A stretch of DNA of 64,000 nt from JAKFYM01 sp964416595 (GTDB lineage Bacteria > Bdellovibrionota > UBA1018 > CAIPTA01): contig CAYQES010000015.1 of assembly GCA_964416595.1 (NCBI GenBank), forward strand, positions 4,954-68,953, written 5' to 3'. Position numbers and translations under genes: made by a program. The notes below the pieces were generated by a model, which searched no databases, was not told where the DNA came from, and saw only the letters and a list, made by a program, of their open reading frames with translations. Each line of letters begins with the position of its first letter. Positions within the stretch are counted from its first letter, which is position 1. This document shows, in pieces, positions 8,183 through 15,660 of this stretch.

Positions 8183-8463
8183 AGAACCTCCTGCACATGA
8201 CTGGGTTGAGAAATGGGTTGGCAAAAAAAGGGAGCTTCGGGCCAAGAGCCTTTGGCCGCGAGTGCTCTAGGTGGCAGATAGAGAAATTCAATATTTTCCG
8301 TTTCTGACTCTAAAGCGTAGTACTGCCCCGGTACCAAGCCCCCGCAGCTCGGTGGATCGGACCAAAGCCAGCCCCTTTTTTCTAAAAGTGGGATGCGAGG
8401 ATCGAGGGTTGGGCCTTCAGAAAAACTTAAATAGATCGACACCGCCAGAGCGAAAAATCCCAT
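8179..8463 (-). CDS. Small membrane-anchored protein of unknown function
   Basis: From the ATG at 8463 this gives 94 residues: an N-terminal helix (MGFFALAVSIYLSFS) followed by a Pro- and Cys-containing periplasmic part (DPPSCGGLVPGQYYALESE, APFFCQPIS). The stop TGA overlaps the next ATG as ATGA, which supports it being translated. The frame stays open upstream to 8640, but that part lies inside the better-supported TadE-like gene, so I took the internal ATG. It has no clear ribosome-binding site and overlaps the upstream gene by 47 bases. Function unknown; probably a surface-structure accessory. Confidence 0.45.
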   Translation of the reverse strand: MGFFALAVSIYLSFSEGPTLDPRIPLLEKRGWLWSDPPSCGGLVPGQYYALESETENIEFLYLPPRALAAKGSWPEAPFFCQPISQPSHVQEVL

Positions 8464-8647
8464 CTGTAGGTAAAAACTCGGTCTTTTTAGCGCGGATTTT
8501 TTGGATTTCGCTATTGCGGTGCTGGATGATTTGGCGAAAGCGTTTTTTCCAAGCTTGGTGGATTTCCATTGTTCCCACCACAAAGAGCGTGGCCAGTAAG
8601 AGGCTAAGAATGGTTTCAACAAGGATACTTCCCCTTTCATTGTTCAT
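8417..8647 (-). CDS. TadE-like pseudopilin, small
   Basis: A 76-residue protein built like a type IVb minor pilin. A short polar leader ends at Gly (MNNERG) and is followed by SILVETILSLLLATLFVV, with Glu five residues after the predicted cleavage Gly, then a basic amphipathic segment. The class III prepilin peptidase would cut after Gly6. It starts 11 bases before the end of the upstream gene, so it is translationally coupled. TadE proteins prime or stabilise Flp pili. The family call rests on the N-terminal pattern alone. Confidence 0.6.
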   Translation of the reverse strand: MNNERGSILVETILSLLLATLFVVGTMEIHQAWKKRFRQIIQHRNSEIQKIRAKKTEFLPTDGIFRSGGVDLFKFF

Positions 8648-9371
8648 AAAAGTCCGAAAAAGAATTTTTAAAGAGTTGTGTGTCGCCGTCTAAGCTGAGG
8701 CGCGTTTGTTGTTTTTTGCCCGTGCATGTAACCCGAAGAAGGGGGCTTGTGCGAAATACGAGCGGTCCATAGACATCGGGCAAAAGAGCTTTTTCTCGTT
8801 GCAGGGCTTGTTTTAAAAAAGAGTTCGGCTGGCAAAAGGCCGGGTCTTTAGAAAAAGGCGTGGGAGCGCAGCGGGCCGCTACTAGTTCTTTGGTTTGATA
8901 CAGCGCCAATTGCGTATTCTGCCAATGGGCTGAGCCATGGTTGATTTTTTTTAAGCCGGCTTCTCCCAAAGAACCTAAAAGCTTGCCCGCCACCCCCCCA
9001 AGCGCGGATAGACCTTTGGCCATATAGAGAGCCAAGGCCGTGAGCCGGATCATGCGATTGGACGTAATCAAGTTCTCGGCAAAATGTTTGCGGATATGCA
9101 GGTAACGAACGGCGCAAATATCTAAACGGGACTGCATCGCGATGCGTTGTTGGGATAGCTTTACCACTTTAACGGTTCCTCCTAGGAAAAGTAGGGCGAG
9201 GAAAAGTAGCGGTAGCAGGAGAAGGAGGGAAAATCCCTTTTCCCCTAAGTGATTGACGGGCTTTGGTGAAAGAGCGGTGATTCTCCCAGCGGGCCGATAC
9301 CCCTTTCCAGAGTACCAAAGCGCATAAGCAAGCCGCCGTAAACATGCATAGAGCACTAGCAAGGGCTTCAA
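8637..9371 (-). CDS. TadE/TadG-like protein with unresolved start
   Basis: The credible protein begins near GEKGFSLLLLLPLLFLALLFL (about 9240), a prepilin-like Gly followed by a long helix, and continues for about 200 residues with cysteines (ICAVRY, RCAPTPF, FCQPN, VTCTGK). The problem is the start: no ATG, GTG or TTG precedes that helix closely. The only in-frame candidates are TTG at 9371 or 9362 and GTG at 9356, which lie inside the upstream gene and add about 40 residues read out of frame with it. Either the gene starts there, or a +1 frameshift joins it to the upstream protein, or the sequence carries an indel. Confidence 0.55.
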   Translation of the reverse strand: MKPLLVLYACLRRLAYALWYSGKGYRPAGRITALSPKPVNHLGEKGFSLLLLLPLLFLALLFLGGTVKVVKLSQQRIAMQSRLDICAVRYLHIRKHFAENLITSNRMIRLTALALYMAKGLSALGGVAGKLLGSLGEAGLKKINHGSAHWQNTQLALYQTKELVAARCAPTPFSKDPAFCQPNSFLKQALQREKALLPDVYGPLVFRTSPLLRVTCTGKKQQTRLSLDGDTQLFKNSFSDFYEQ

Positions 9372-9396
9372 GGGTAATGCTTCCTTTTTCGTTCAT
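9169..9396 (-). CDS. TadE-like pseudopilin, short
   Basis: Begins MNEKG then SITLEALASALCMFTAACLC, the Gly-cleavage and Glu+5 pattern of type IVb pseudopilins, with a cysteine-rich helix. Its ATG overlaps the Flp pilin stop as ATGA. The C-terminal part (GKGIFPPSPATATFPRPTF) is read over the same DNA that encodes the hydrophobic helix of the next gene in another frame. The true product may therefore be shorter, or shifted into that frame. The N-terminal 45 residues are convincing; the tail is doubtful. Confidence 0.55.
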   Translation of the reverse strand: MNEKGSITLEALASALCMFTAACLCALVLWKGVSARWENHRSFTKARQSLRGKGIFPPSPATATFPRPTFPRRNR

Positions 9397-9569
9397 GGGC
9401 TTAAATTTACGGGAATGCCATCTTCGATTTGGTTCTTTATTTCTTTGAACTTGGAGTTGATTTTTGTGCCTAGTAGTTTGGTGGAAGTCACGCAAACTAG
9501 CACCACCAAGGCTAAGAGGATCATGTATTCCACTAAGCTCTGGCCGCTTTCGTTTAGTCTCTTTTTCAT
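9393..9569 (-). CDS. flp: Flp-type major pilin
   Basis: A 58-residue prepilin: leader MKKRLNESG, then QSLVEYMILLALVVLVCVTSTKL. The Glu-Tyr pair after the cleavage Gly is the signature of Flp/Fap type IVb pilins, which polymerise into thin adhesive fibres. AGGAG before the ATG at 9569 fixes the start, against a longer in-frame extension. It is the first gene of a tightly overlapping minus-strand set. No TadA ATPase, RcpA secretin, TadB/C platform or TadV peptidase is seen in the window, so its assembly machinery must be encoded elsewhere, or borrowed. Confidence 0.8.
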   Translation of the reverse strand: MKKRLNESGQSLVEYMILLALVVLVCVTSTKLLGTKINSKFKEIKNQIEDGIPVNLSP

Positions 9570-9690
9570 GGAGTCTCCTGAAGTTTTACGGTTGATGGAG
9601 CGTTTTGATGGCAAAACTTATGCCGCTTCGAGACGTATTTTTCCTCTGCCTGGTGCTTGCAAAAGGTAAGAGATTTAGACCGCTGGTAGA

Positions 9691-9720
9691 TTGACAGGAA
9701 AGGGGAGGGGAGGGGATACT
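9691..9720 (+). promoter_or_regulatory. Sigma-70 type promoter with G-rich spacer
   Basis: A perfect -35 TTGACA (9691-9696), an 18-base spacer and GATACT as -10 (9715-9720) stand 28 bases before the SPOR-protein ATG. The spacer is polypurine with three runs of four G, able in principle to form a G-quadruplex on the non-template strand. It would drive the three-gene SPOR/isomerase/manC operon. Confidence 0.6.
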
Positions 9721-9747
9721 GAAAGCTAACGCCCTTACGAGGTTTTC

Positions 9748-10542
9748 ATGTCGGACAAGCCGTCCCTATATGTCGTGGAAAAAAAAGAAGTAGTGATCTT
9801 AGTGATCCTTTTTGTGCTGGTCACGGTGCTGGCTTTCACGATGGGGGTTCGCTACGGGGAATCCGTTGGGAAAAAAGCCGCCCGGGAACAGACCGCCGTG
9901 GAAGAGGAAATGGGCGCGAGTGAGACAGATAAAATCGGTGGTAAATTAGGCGACCCTAGCCATGACAGTGAAACCAAGGCCGGTGATAAACATGCCAGTG
10001 ATGGTGGTGCTAAAGATTCCCACGATAGCCCTGGTGAAAAACCAGCAGCCGCTGCTGGCCACGGAGAAACCACAAAACCAGAGGCTGCTGCGGCACACGA
10101 TAGCCATGGGGTGAAGCCAGAAGTGGCGGCCAAGGCTTCTAGCAAAGAGCCAGAAAAGTCTGCTTCGCCCGCTAAAGAATCCGTGGAAAAAGATTCCGAT
10201 GAGTTTTTATTAAACGCCTTAAAAGATTCGGGAGTAGAACCCCCTGGAGGAAAAACTCCTGGCAACCAACACTTACCCCAGAATGTAAAAAAGGCTCAAA
10301 GTGGCTCTTATGTGATTCAAGTAGGAAGCCACCCAACCCGCAACGAGGCCGAGAGCCAATTGCGGGCTTTGAAGGCGAAAAAAGTGGACGCCGAAATCTT
10401 GCCCCCCTTTAAAGACAAACAGGGCGAGTGGCATCGGGTAGTGATAAGTGGATATAAAACAAAGCGTGAGGCCGAGAAGGAAGCCACCAACCTAAAAGGC
10501 CGTCGCGTGATTGTGAGCTTTTTTGTGTGGAGGTTGCCTTGA
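9748..10542 (+). CDS. SPOR-domain membrane protein
   Basis: A 264-residue inner-membrane protein. The cytoplasmic N-terminus is short and is followed by one membrane helix (VVILVILFVLVTVLAFTMG). A long low-complexity linker rich in His, Asp, Ala, Lys and Ser (residues about 60-185) follows. The C-terminal SPOR domain (SYVIQVGSHPTRNEAESQL to RRVIVSFFVW) is a fold that binds denuded glycan strands at the septum, so a cell-division or envelope role is likely. Its stop overlaps the start of the isomerase gene, so septal and nucleotide-sugar functions share one transcript. Confidence 0.85.
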   Translation: MSDKPSLYVVEKKEVVILVILFVLVTVLAFTMGVRYGESVGKKAAREQTAVEEEMGASETDKIGGKLGDPSHDSETKAGDKHASDGGAKDSHDSPGEKPAAAAGHGETTKPEAAAAHDSHGVKPEVAAKASSKEPEKSASPAKESVEKDSDEFLLNALKDSGVEPPGGKTPGNQHLPQNVKKAQSGSYVIQVGSHPTRNEAESQLRALKAKKVDAEILPPFKDKQGEWHRVVISGYKTKREAEKEATNLKGRRVIVSFFVWRLP

Positions 10543-10916
10543 GTTTACGAGAGCAAAAAATAGTCACCAAGCCCTGGGGGCATGAGGTGATTTTTGCTGT
10601 TACCAAGGATTATGTGGGCAAGGTGTTGGTGATTAAGGCCGGGCACCAATTGTCGTTGCAGTTTCATAAGGTGAAAGAAGAAACCATTTATCTCCATGGC
10701 GGCAAGATGAAGTTTCTTGTGGAAAATGCGCAAGGAATTATGGAAGAGCATATTCTGCTGCCGGGACAAAGTTTTCATATTGCGCCAAACACGAAACATA
10801 GAATGGTGGCCGTAGAGGACTGCGAAGTATTTGAAGTAAGCACTCCTTACCTAGAGGATGTGGTGCGCTTAGAAGATAGCTACGGACGGGCCCCGGATTC
10901 TGGGTCTACTTCATGA
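10539..10916 (+). CDS. Cupin mannose-6-phosphate isomerase (type II PMI domain), free-standing
   Basis: Converts fructose-6-phosphate to mannose-6-phosphate, the first step to GDP-mannose. The 125-residue single-domain cupin has the type II PMI pattern: KPWGHEVIFA, then LSLQFHKVKEETIYL with the metal-binding His, Lys and Glu, and PNTKHRMVA with the second His. I place the start at TTG 10539, which overlaps the SPOR stop and has GGAGG five bases upstream. The in-frame GTG at 10527 precedes that Shine-Dalgarno and is unlikely. It overlaps manC by ATGA. In many bacteria this domain is the C-terminal half of a fused ManC/AlgA; here it is separate and comes first. Confidence 0.85.
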   Translation: MSLREQKIVTKPWGHEVIFAVTKDYVGKVLVIKAGHQLSLQFHKVKEETIYLHGGKMKFLVENAQGIMEEHILLPGQSFHIAPNTKHRMVAVEDCEVFEVSTPYLEDVVRLEDSYGRAPDSGSTS

Positions 10917-11977
10917 AATCCGAATGGCTCTTTATTTTAGCAGGGGGTTCTGGCACTCGCTTTTGGCCCCGTAGCCGGGCCGCTTTGCCAAAACAATTTT
11001 TGCCTTTGGCGGGAGATGAGCCATTATTGATCACCACCGTGCGAAGGTTTCTCTCCTGGATTCCCCAGGAAAAAATGGTGGTAGTTACTACTAAGGGATT
11101 GGAGCAGGAAACCAAACGCTTGCTGCAGAGTTTTCCTGGCATCCAAGTGTTGGCCGAGCCGGAAGCAAAAAATACGGCACCGGCCCTTGTGATGGCGATG
11201 GAGTGGCTGCGGGTGCAAGATCCCCAAGCCACTGCTGTGGTGGTGCCGGCGGACCATTGGATCGCCGATATTTCAGAATATATAACCGTGATGAAACGTG
11301 CCACCCAAGCGGCCCGGGAGCATAAGAGCTTATGCACAGTGGGCATTCAACCCTATCGCCCAGAAACGGGCTATGGCTATATCCGCACGGGCGAAGTGGT
11401 GGCGGGTGGATTATTTCAGGTGGATCGATTCGTGGAGAAACCTTCTCGGGAAGTGGCCGAAACCATGGTGCAGAGCTCGGAATATCTTTGGAATGCGGGC
11501 ATGTTTGTGTGGACAGTGGAAGCCTTTTTCCAAGAATTGCAAACTTGTGGTTTTCCTTCTTTTGCTCCTTATGCTGAGGCCTTGCGCGCAAAAGGCAAAG
11601 CCGATGAGGCGCTTAAAACTGCCTATAGCAGTGCTCCCGCGATCAGCATTGACTATGCACTTTTAGAAAAAAGCAAAAATGTGATGGTATTGCCAGGTAG
11701 CTCGTTTGGCTGGAACGATTTAGGAAGTTTTATTTCTTTGGAAGAAGTGTATCCCAAAACCGAAGGGGGAGTGGCTAAAGCCAAGCGGGTGCTGGCTTTA
11801 GATTCACTGGCTAATATCGTGGATGCTCCCGGGAAAACTGTGGCACTTTTGGGTGTGACAGATATGATTCTCGTAGACGCGGGCGACGTGATTTTGTTGG
11901 CCACAAAAGAGCGCGCCCAAGAAGTGAAACGCTTAGTGGAACGGCTCAAAAGCGAAGGTTTAAAAGACCTCGTGTAA
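10913..11977 (+). CDS. manC: Mannose-1-phosphate guanylyltransferase
   Basis: Makes GDP-mannose from GTP and mannose-1-phosphate for polysaccharide or lipopolysaccharide sugars. The nucleotidyltransferase signature LAGGSGTRFWPRSRAALPKQF stands at the N-terminus. VVPADHW (metal/nucleotide site), PETGYGYI, VDRFVEKP and WNAGMFVW follow, with ISIDYALLEKS and FGWNDLGS later. At 354 residues it has only the transferase domain and lacks the C-terminal PMI cupin, which is supplied by the preceding overlapping gene. A phosphomannomutase, needed between the two steps, is not in the window. Confidence 0.9.
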   Translation: MKSEWLFILAGGSGTRFWPRSRAALPKQFLPLAGDEPLLITTVRRFLSWIPQEKMVVVTTKGLEQETKRLLQSFPGIQVLAEPEAKNTAPALVMAMEWLRVQDPQATAVVVPADHWIADISEYITVMKRATQAAREHKSLCTVGIQPYRPETGYGYIRTGEVVAGGLFQVDRFVEKPSREVAETMVQSSEYLWNAGMFVWTVEAFFQELQTCGFPSFAPYAEALRAKGKADEALKTAYSSAPAISIDYALLEKSKNVMVLPGSSFGWNDLGSFISLEEVYPKTEGGVAKAKRVLALDSLANIVDAPGKTVALLGVTDMILVDAGDVILLATKERAQEVKRLVERLKSEGLKDLV

Positions 11978-11984
11978 TTTTTTT
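11953..11984 (+). terminator. Likely terminator after manC
   Basis: CGAAGGT (11953-11959) pairs with ACCTCG (11967-11972) with one bulged A. Seven T follow at 11978-11984. The stem covers the last codons of manC. It is short but well placed. Confidence 0.45.
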
Positions 11985-12072
11985 GTCAGAGCCTGTAAGT
12001 AAATTTCTCAAGATATCTTTGCCTTCTTGTTGGCGGAATACGACGCCAGATGCTCTACTTTATGGCGTAGGA

Positions 12073-12090
12073 CGCAAAAGGTTTTTTGCG
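12073..12090 (+). other. Stem-loop in the leader of the secreted subtilase
   Basis: CGCAAAA (12073-12079), loop GGTT and TTTTGCG (12084-12090) form a perfect 7-bp stem 26 bases before the ATG. No T run follows, so it is not a terminator. It could shield the 5' end of the mRNA. Confidence 0.4.
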
Positions 12091-12115
12091 CCAGGGAAGT
12101 TTTAAGGAGGAAAAA

Positions 12116-14185
12116 ATGAAATTCTTAGTCGCGATTTTGGGTCTCAGCTTGGCAGTTACAGCGCAAGGGGGAGAGATTCTCCGTTTGAAGGCCACCGGCG
12201 CTACTAAGCCTCAGGTTTCTTCTTTACAAACCGCAATGGAAACGGGCCTCTACTTGGTGCAATGGCGAGAGGCTGTGCAAGAACAAGAGAAGAAAGAACT
12301 AGAGGCCTTAGGTGCCAAAATCCTTTCTTACATTCCTGATGATGCATTTCTCGTGCAGGCAGATAAAGAGTTAGCAAATAAAGCGTCTACTTTGCCCTTT
12401 GTGCGCGTAGTACTCGCTTATGAGGCGGCCATGAAGCTCGAGCCCGAACTCACTCCCCACGGTTTATTCAGTTTTTCTAATTTTGTGGACGTTACGGTGC
12501 AGTTGGTTCCTGGGGCCAATGAAAAAATCATTCTCGAACAACTGCAAAATGGCCAAGCCGTAGGTAATGGCCTGGTGGTAGGACAAGCATCCGTAAGCAC
12601 CTTGTGGCAATTGGCTGCGAGCAAAGATGTGGTGTGGCTTGAGCGCTATTTGCCCATGAAAATGATGCAGATGGAGCTCAATGAAACGGGAGACGCTACA
12701 AGTAACCAGCCCACGGGTTTTGAAAGTGGCACTCGGGTGATGCGGGCTGAAGCCGCCTACGCCGCAGGGTTTGAGGGCCAAGGGCAATTGGTGGCTTTTG
12801 CGGATACAGGCTTAGACTCAGGTAATATGTCTACTTTGCTGCCGGACTTTCAAAATCAAGTGCAGAGTGCCTTTGCTGTGGGCTTAGGGGGAACCTCCTG
12901 GGGTGATCCCATGAACCATGGCACCCACGTGGCCGGCTCTATCGCGGGCAGTGGCGTAAGCTCCCAGAGTGGGATTCGGGGAACGGCTTACGGAGCAAAA
13001 CTTGTAGTGCAAGGCATGTGGAGCGATATGATGGGTAATATCATGCCACCCGCTATTCATAGATTGTTTGATGGCGCCTTCCAAGAAGGAGCCAGAATTC
13101 ACTCTAACTCTTGGGGGGCTCCGAATTCTAATGGTCGCTATGACAGCTGGGCGTCGCAAACAGACACGTGGCTATTCAATAATCCAGATTTCTTGGCAGT
13201 GTTTGCCGCTGGAAACGATGGCGCCGATCGCAACCGTGATGGCGTGATTGATGAGGGCTCTGTTTCTTCTCCTGGTTCTTCAAAAAACGTGCTCACCGTA
13301 GGCGCTTCCAAGAACTATCTCTTGGAGGGCGGCATCCAAAGAAGGATGCAAGAATTGCGAGATGGCGTGAATAAGTGGGGCGTAGAGCCTTTGGCTTCTT
13401 CTACCCTTTCCGATAATCCCCAAGGAATGGCGGCATTTTCTAGCCGTGGCCCTACGGCCGACGGACGCTTAAAGCCCGAAGTGGTTGCGCCTGGAACCAA
13501 TATTGTTTCCGCCCGCTCGAAGCATCCGAAGGCTAAGCCCGAAGATTCTTGGGGTATTTATGACGACAATTACCTCTATATGGGCGGAACTTCCATGGCC
13601 ACGCCTCTTACGAGCGGTGCCATGGCCATAGTGCGACAGTACTTATTGCAAAAATTGGGGGTCGCTTCCGTGAGTTCTGCGCTTTTGAAAGCTACGGTTG
13701 CCAATACAGCTACGGATCTTTTTCCTGGCCAATTTGGCAGTCGCTCCCAGGGGCAGGAGCAGCCGAGCCGTCGTCCAAACAACCACGGGGGATGGGGATT
13801 AGTGAGCCTCGAATCCTTAGTGAGTGATGAGGGCCGCCAATACTTGGATCGCCGTGAGGGCCTCAGTACGGGCCAAGAAGAATCGTTCCAGGTGGTGGTA
13901 GCGGGCAATGGTGCTTTAAAAGTGACCATGGCTTATACGGACGCGCCTGCCGCCGCCAATGCCAGCCGCACCCTGGTGAATGACTTGGACCTAGAGGTGG
14001 TTGGCCCCGATGGCAGGGTTTTTTATCCGAACCATCGCACCGGTAAAGACTCGGTGAATAATATGGAAGAAGTAGACATCCTCCAGCCTGCCGCCGGAAC
14101 ATACCGGGTGGTGGTGAAGGGGGCTAATGTGCCGCAAGGGAAGAATGGATTTCAGCCCTACGCACTTGTAGTGTCTGTACGGTAA
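12116..14185 (+). CDS. Secreted subtilisin-like serine protease (S8) with C-terminal beta domain
   Basis: A 689-residue extracellular protease. AAGGAGG upstream fixes the ATG at 12116, followed by a signal peptide (MKFLVAILGLSLAVTAQG) and a propeptide of roughly 150-190 residues. The catalytic domain has Asp about 230 (FADTGLD), His about 268 (NHGTHVAGS) and Ser about 493 (GGTSMATP), with the oxyanion Asn in AAGND. The last 130 residues form a jelly-roll-like domain (LKVTMAYTDAPAAAN to PYALVVSVR), as in KP-43-type subtilases. It is monocistronic between two likely terminator or promoter regions, and is a plausible client of the type II secretion system encoded at 20-33 kb. Confidence 0.9.
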   Translation: MKFLVAILGLSLAVTAQGGEILRLKATGATKPQVSSLQTAMETGLYLVQWREAVQEQEKKELEALGAKILSYIPDDAFLVQADKELANKASTLPFVRVVLAYEAAMKLEPELTPHGLFSFSNFVDVTVQLVPGANEKIILEQLQNGQAVGNGLVVGQASVSTLWQLAASKDVVWLERYLPMKMMQMELNETGDATSNQPTGFESGTRVMRAEAAYAAGFEGQGQLVAFADTGLDSGNMSTLLPDFQNQVQSAFAVGLGGTSWGDPMNHGTHVAGSIAGSGVSSQSGIRGTAYGAKLVVQGMWSDMMGNIMPPAIHRLFDGAFQEGARIHSNSWGAPNSNGRYDSWASQTDTWLFNNPDFLAVFAAGNDGADRNRDGVIDEGSVSSPGSSKNVLTVGASKNYLLEGGIQRRMQELRDGVNKWGVEPLASSTLSDNPQGMAAFSSRGPTADGRLKPEVVAPGTNIVSARSKHPKAKPEDSWGIYDDNYLYMGGTSMATPLTSGAMAIVRQYLLQKLGVASVSSALLKATVANTATDLFPGQFGSRSQGQEQPSRRPNNHGGWGLVSLESLVSDEGRQYLDRREGLSTGQEESFQVVVAGNGALKVTMAYTDAPAAANASRTLVNDLDLEVVGPDGRVFYPNHRTGKDSVNNMEEVDILQPAAGTYRVVVKGANVPQGKNGFQPYALVVSVR

Positions 14186-14205
14186 AATAAGGTCAATTCT
14201 GGGAT

Positions 14206-14234
14206 TTGACGCTAGGGGGAATGCTTGCTATTTT
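14206..14234 (+). promoter_or_regulatory. Sigma-70 promoter of the infC operon
   Basis: TTGACG (14206-14211), 17-base spacer and extended -10 TGC-TATTTT (14229-14234). The transcript would start near 14241, about 50 bases before the proposed infC start. ACGCTAGGGGGA in this promoter can also pair with TCTCCCTGGCGT (14235-14246), followed by a T-rich stretch. The same bases could therefore act as a terminator for the upstream protease gene. Confidence 0.6.
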
Positions 14235-14292
14235 TCTCCCTGGCGTTTATTTTCATTCTGATTTTTAGTGCAACCAATAGAGGAGATACTGT

Positions 14293-14973
14293 CTGAAAAA
14301 TTCTTTCCCACCACCCCGGCCCTTTTCTGGTCCCACCCCCAATCGTAGTCCTAGTGAACCCCGGGACTCTCGTTTTAACAACACCGATGAAAATAGAGTA
14401 AACGAACGCATTCGGGTGCCCGAAGTTCTCGTGATCGATGATCTTGGTGTGCAATTGGGCGTGATGCCTACCCGTGAGGCCTTGAATCTAGCCCGGGAAA
14501 AGGGCTTAGATTTAGTGGAGGTGGCCGCTACAGCCCGCCCACCCGTATGTAAAATCCTCGATTACGGTAAATTGAAATACACCAAGAAAAAGAAAAACCA
14601 AGAGGCTAAGAAAAAACAAAGCGTGGTTACCGTAAAGGAGATTCAGCTCCGGCCCCGCACGGAAGAGCATGATTTAGAAACCAAATTTCGCCATATGACG
14701 GAGTTTCTGCTTCGGGGCGATAAGGTTAAAATCACGGTAATGTTCCGTGGTCGTGAAGTGGCCTATGCCCAACAAGGCAAAGAGATGCTCGAGCGAGTGA
14801 TTGAATCTGTGAAGGAATTTGCGGCTCCGGAGCAGTATCCAAAACTTGAAGGCCGCCGGATGATCATGGTGCTTGGTCCCACCGGTAAGGGCACCCATTT
14901 AGACCATAAAGCCGTGCCCCTTCTTTCCTTGACTGCCATTCAGCCTAAGGCTTTTGAGGGTAAAGTAGAATAG
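14293..14973 (+). CDS. infC: Translation initiation factor IF-3
   Basis: Binds the 30S subunit, prevents premature 50S joining and checks the start codon. The body matches IF-3 from RVNERIRVPEVLVIDDLG through PTREALNLAREKGLDLVEVA, PPVCKILDYGKLKY and the basic linker, to the C-terminal domain (EIQLRPRTEEHDLETK, then VTVKFRGRE-like VKITVMFRGRE). The conserved N-terminus lies upstream of the GTG at 14416. Reading back in frame, a stop precedes CTG at 14293, which has AGAGGAG seven bases upstream, so CTG is the best start (226 residues). Rare start codons in infC allow IF-3 to repress its own synthesis. The operon continues with rpmI and rplT. Confidence 0.88.
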   Translation: MKNSFPPPRPFSGPTPNRSPSEPRDSRFNNTDENRVNERIRVPEVLVIDDLGVQLGVMPTREALNLAREKGLDLVEVAATARPPVCKILDYGKLKYTKKKKNQEAKKKQSVVTVKEIQLRPRTEEHDLETKFRHMTEFLLRGDKVKITVMFRGREVAYAQQGKEMLERVIESVKEFAAPEQYPKLEGRRMIMVLGPTGKGTHLDHKAVPLLSLTAIQPKAFEGKVE

Positions 14974-15076
14974 CGCCCCCCTAGGGGTCGTGCAAACTGT
15001 TGTTTTCCCTGCTTTCCTCCTTGGCAAAACCGGCCAAACGAGAGTATAACGGGGCTCTTCTGAAATAGGAGGCGAA

Positions 15077-15283
15077 ATGCCTAAGATTAAAACGAAATCT
15101 GCCGCCAAGAAGCGGTTTAAGATTACCGGTACGGGAAAAATCAAATTTCAACACGCGGGCAAACGCCACAACCTTGGTGGCAAGAGCAAAAAAGGCAAAC
15201 GCCAGGCCCGTGGCATGCATGTGGTTCACGATACGGATCATGAGCGTATCGCTCGCTGCTTGCAAAATGGCGGCGGAATTTAA
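15077..15283 (+). CDS. rpmI: 50S ribosomal protein L35
   Basis: A 68-residue basic protein with the L35 signature MPKIKTKSAAKKRFKITGTG and the HAGKRHNLGGKSKKGKRQ loop. Normal length. AGGAGG stands just before the ATG. It is the middle gene of infC-rpmI-rplT, the near-universal arrangement in which L20 can feed back on translation of the distal genes. Confidence 0.95.
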   Translation: MPKIKTKSAAKKRFKITGTGKIKFQHAGKRHNLGGKSKKGKRQARGMHVVHDTDHERIARCLQNGGGI

Positions 15284-15300
15284 TTTAAGAGGAGTGATGT

Positions 15301-15660
15301 ATGCCTAGAGCAAAACGCGGCACTAAAGCCAGAGCCCGCAGGAAAAAAGTTTTTAAACACACGGAAGGTTACTTCCTTGGCCGGAACAATAAATACAGCC
15401 GTGCCGTAGAGAACCTCCACCGCGCCTGGAAATATGCGTTCCGGGATCGGCGAGCGAAGAAACGGGATTTCCGCGGTTTGTGGATCACCCGTATCAGCGC
15501 CGCTGCAGAAAAAAATGGCATTTCCTATAGCCGTTTGATCCATGCTTTGGGCGTTTCTAAAATCCAATTAGACCGCAAAATTCTCTCGGACATCGCCATT
15601 TCCGATCCATCGGCTTTTACGGCCGTAGTGAAAAAGGCGACCGCTGTCCTTTCCAAATAG
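15301..15660 (+). CDS. rplT: 50S ribosomal protein L20
   Basis: A 119-residue protein starting MPRAKRGTKARARRKKVFK, followed by the conserved GYFLGRNNKYSRAVENLHRAWKYAFRDRRAKKRDFRGLWI region. It is an early 23S rRNA-binding assembly protein. In other bacteria it represses its own operon by binding the mRNA. The gene ends just before two hairpins that lead into pheS. Confidence 0.95.
   Translation: MPRAKRGTKARARRKKVFKHTEGYFLGRNNKYSRAVENLHRAWKYAFRDRRAKKRDFRGLWITRISAAAEKNGISYSRLIHALGVSKIQLDRKILSDIAISDPSAFTAVVKKATAVLSK

Noticed and set aside
8464..8640. N-terminal extension of the small membrane protein to 8640
   Set aside because: The extension lies inside the TadE-like gene in another frame and has no hydrophobic or conserved feature.
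14209..14246. Terminator between the subtilase and infC
   Set aside because: The same bases give a better sigma-70 promoter with extended -10, so I recorded the promoter and only mention the hairpin.
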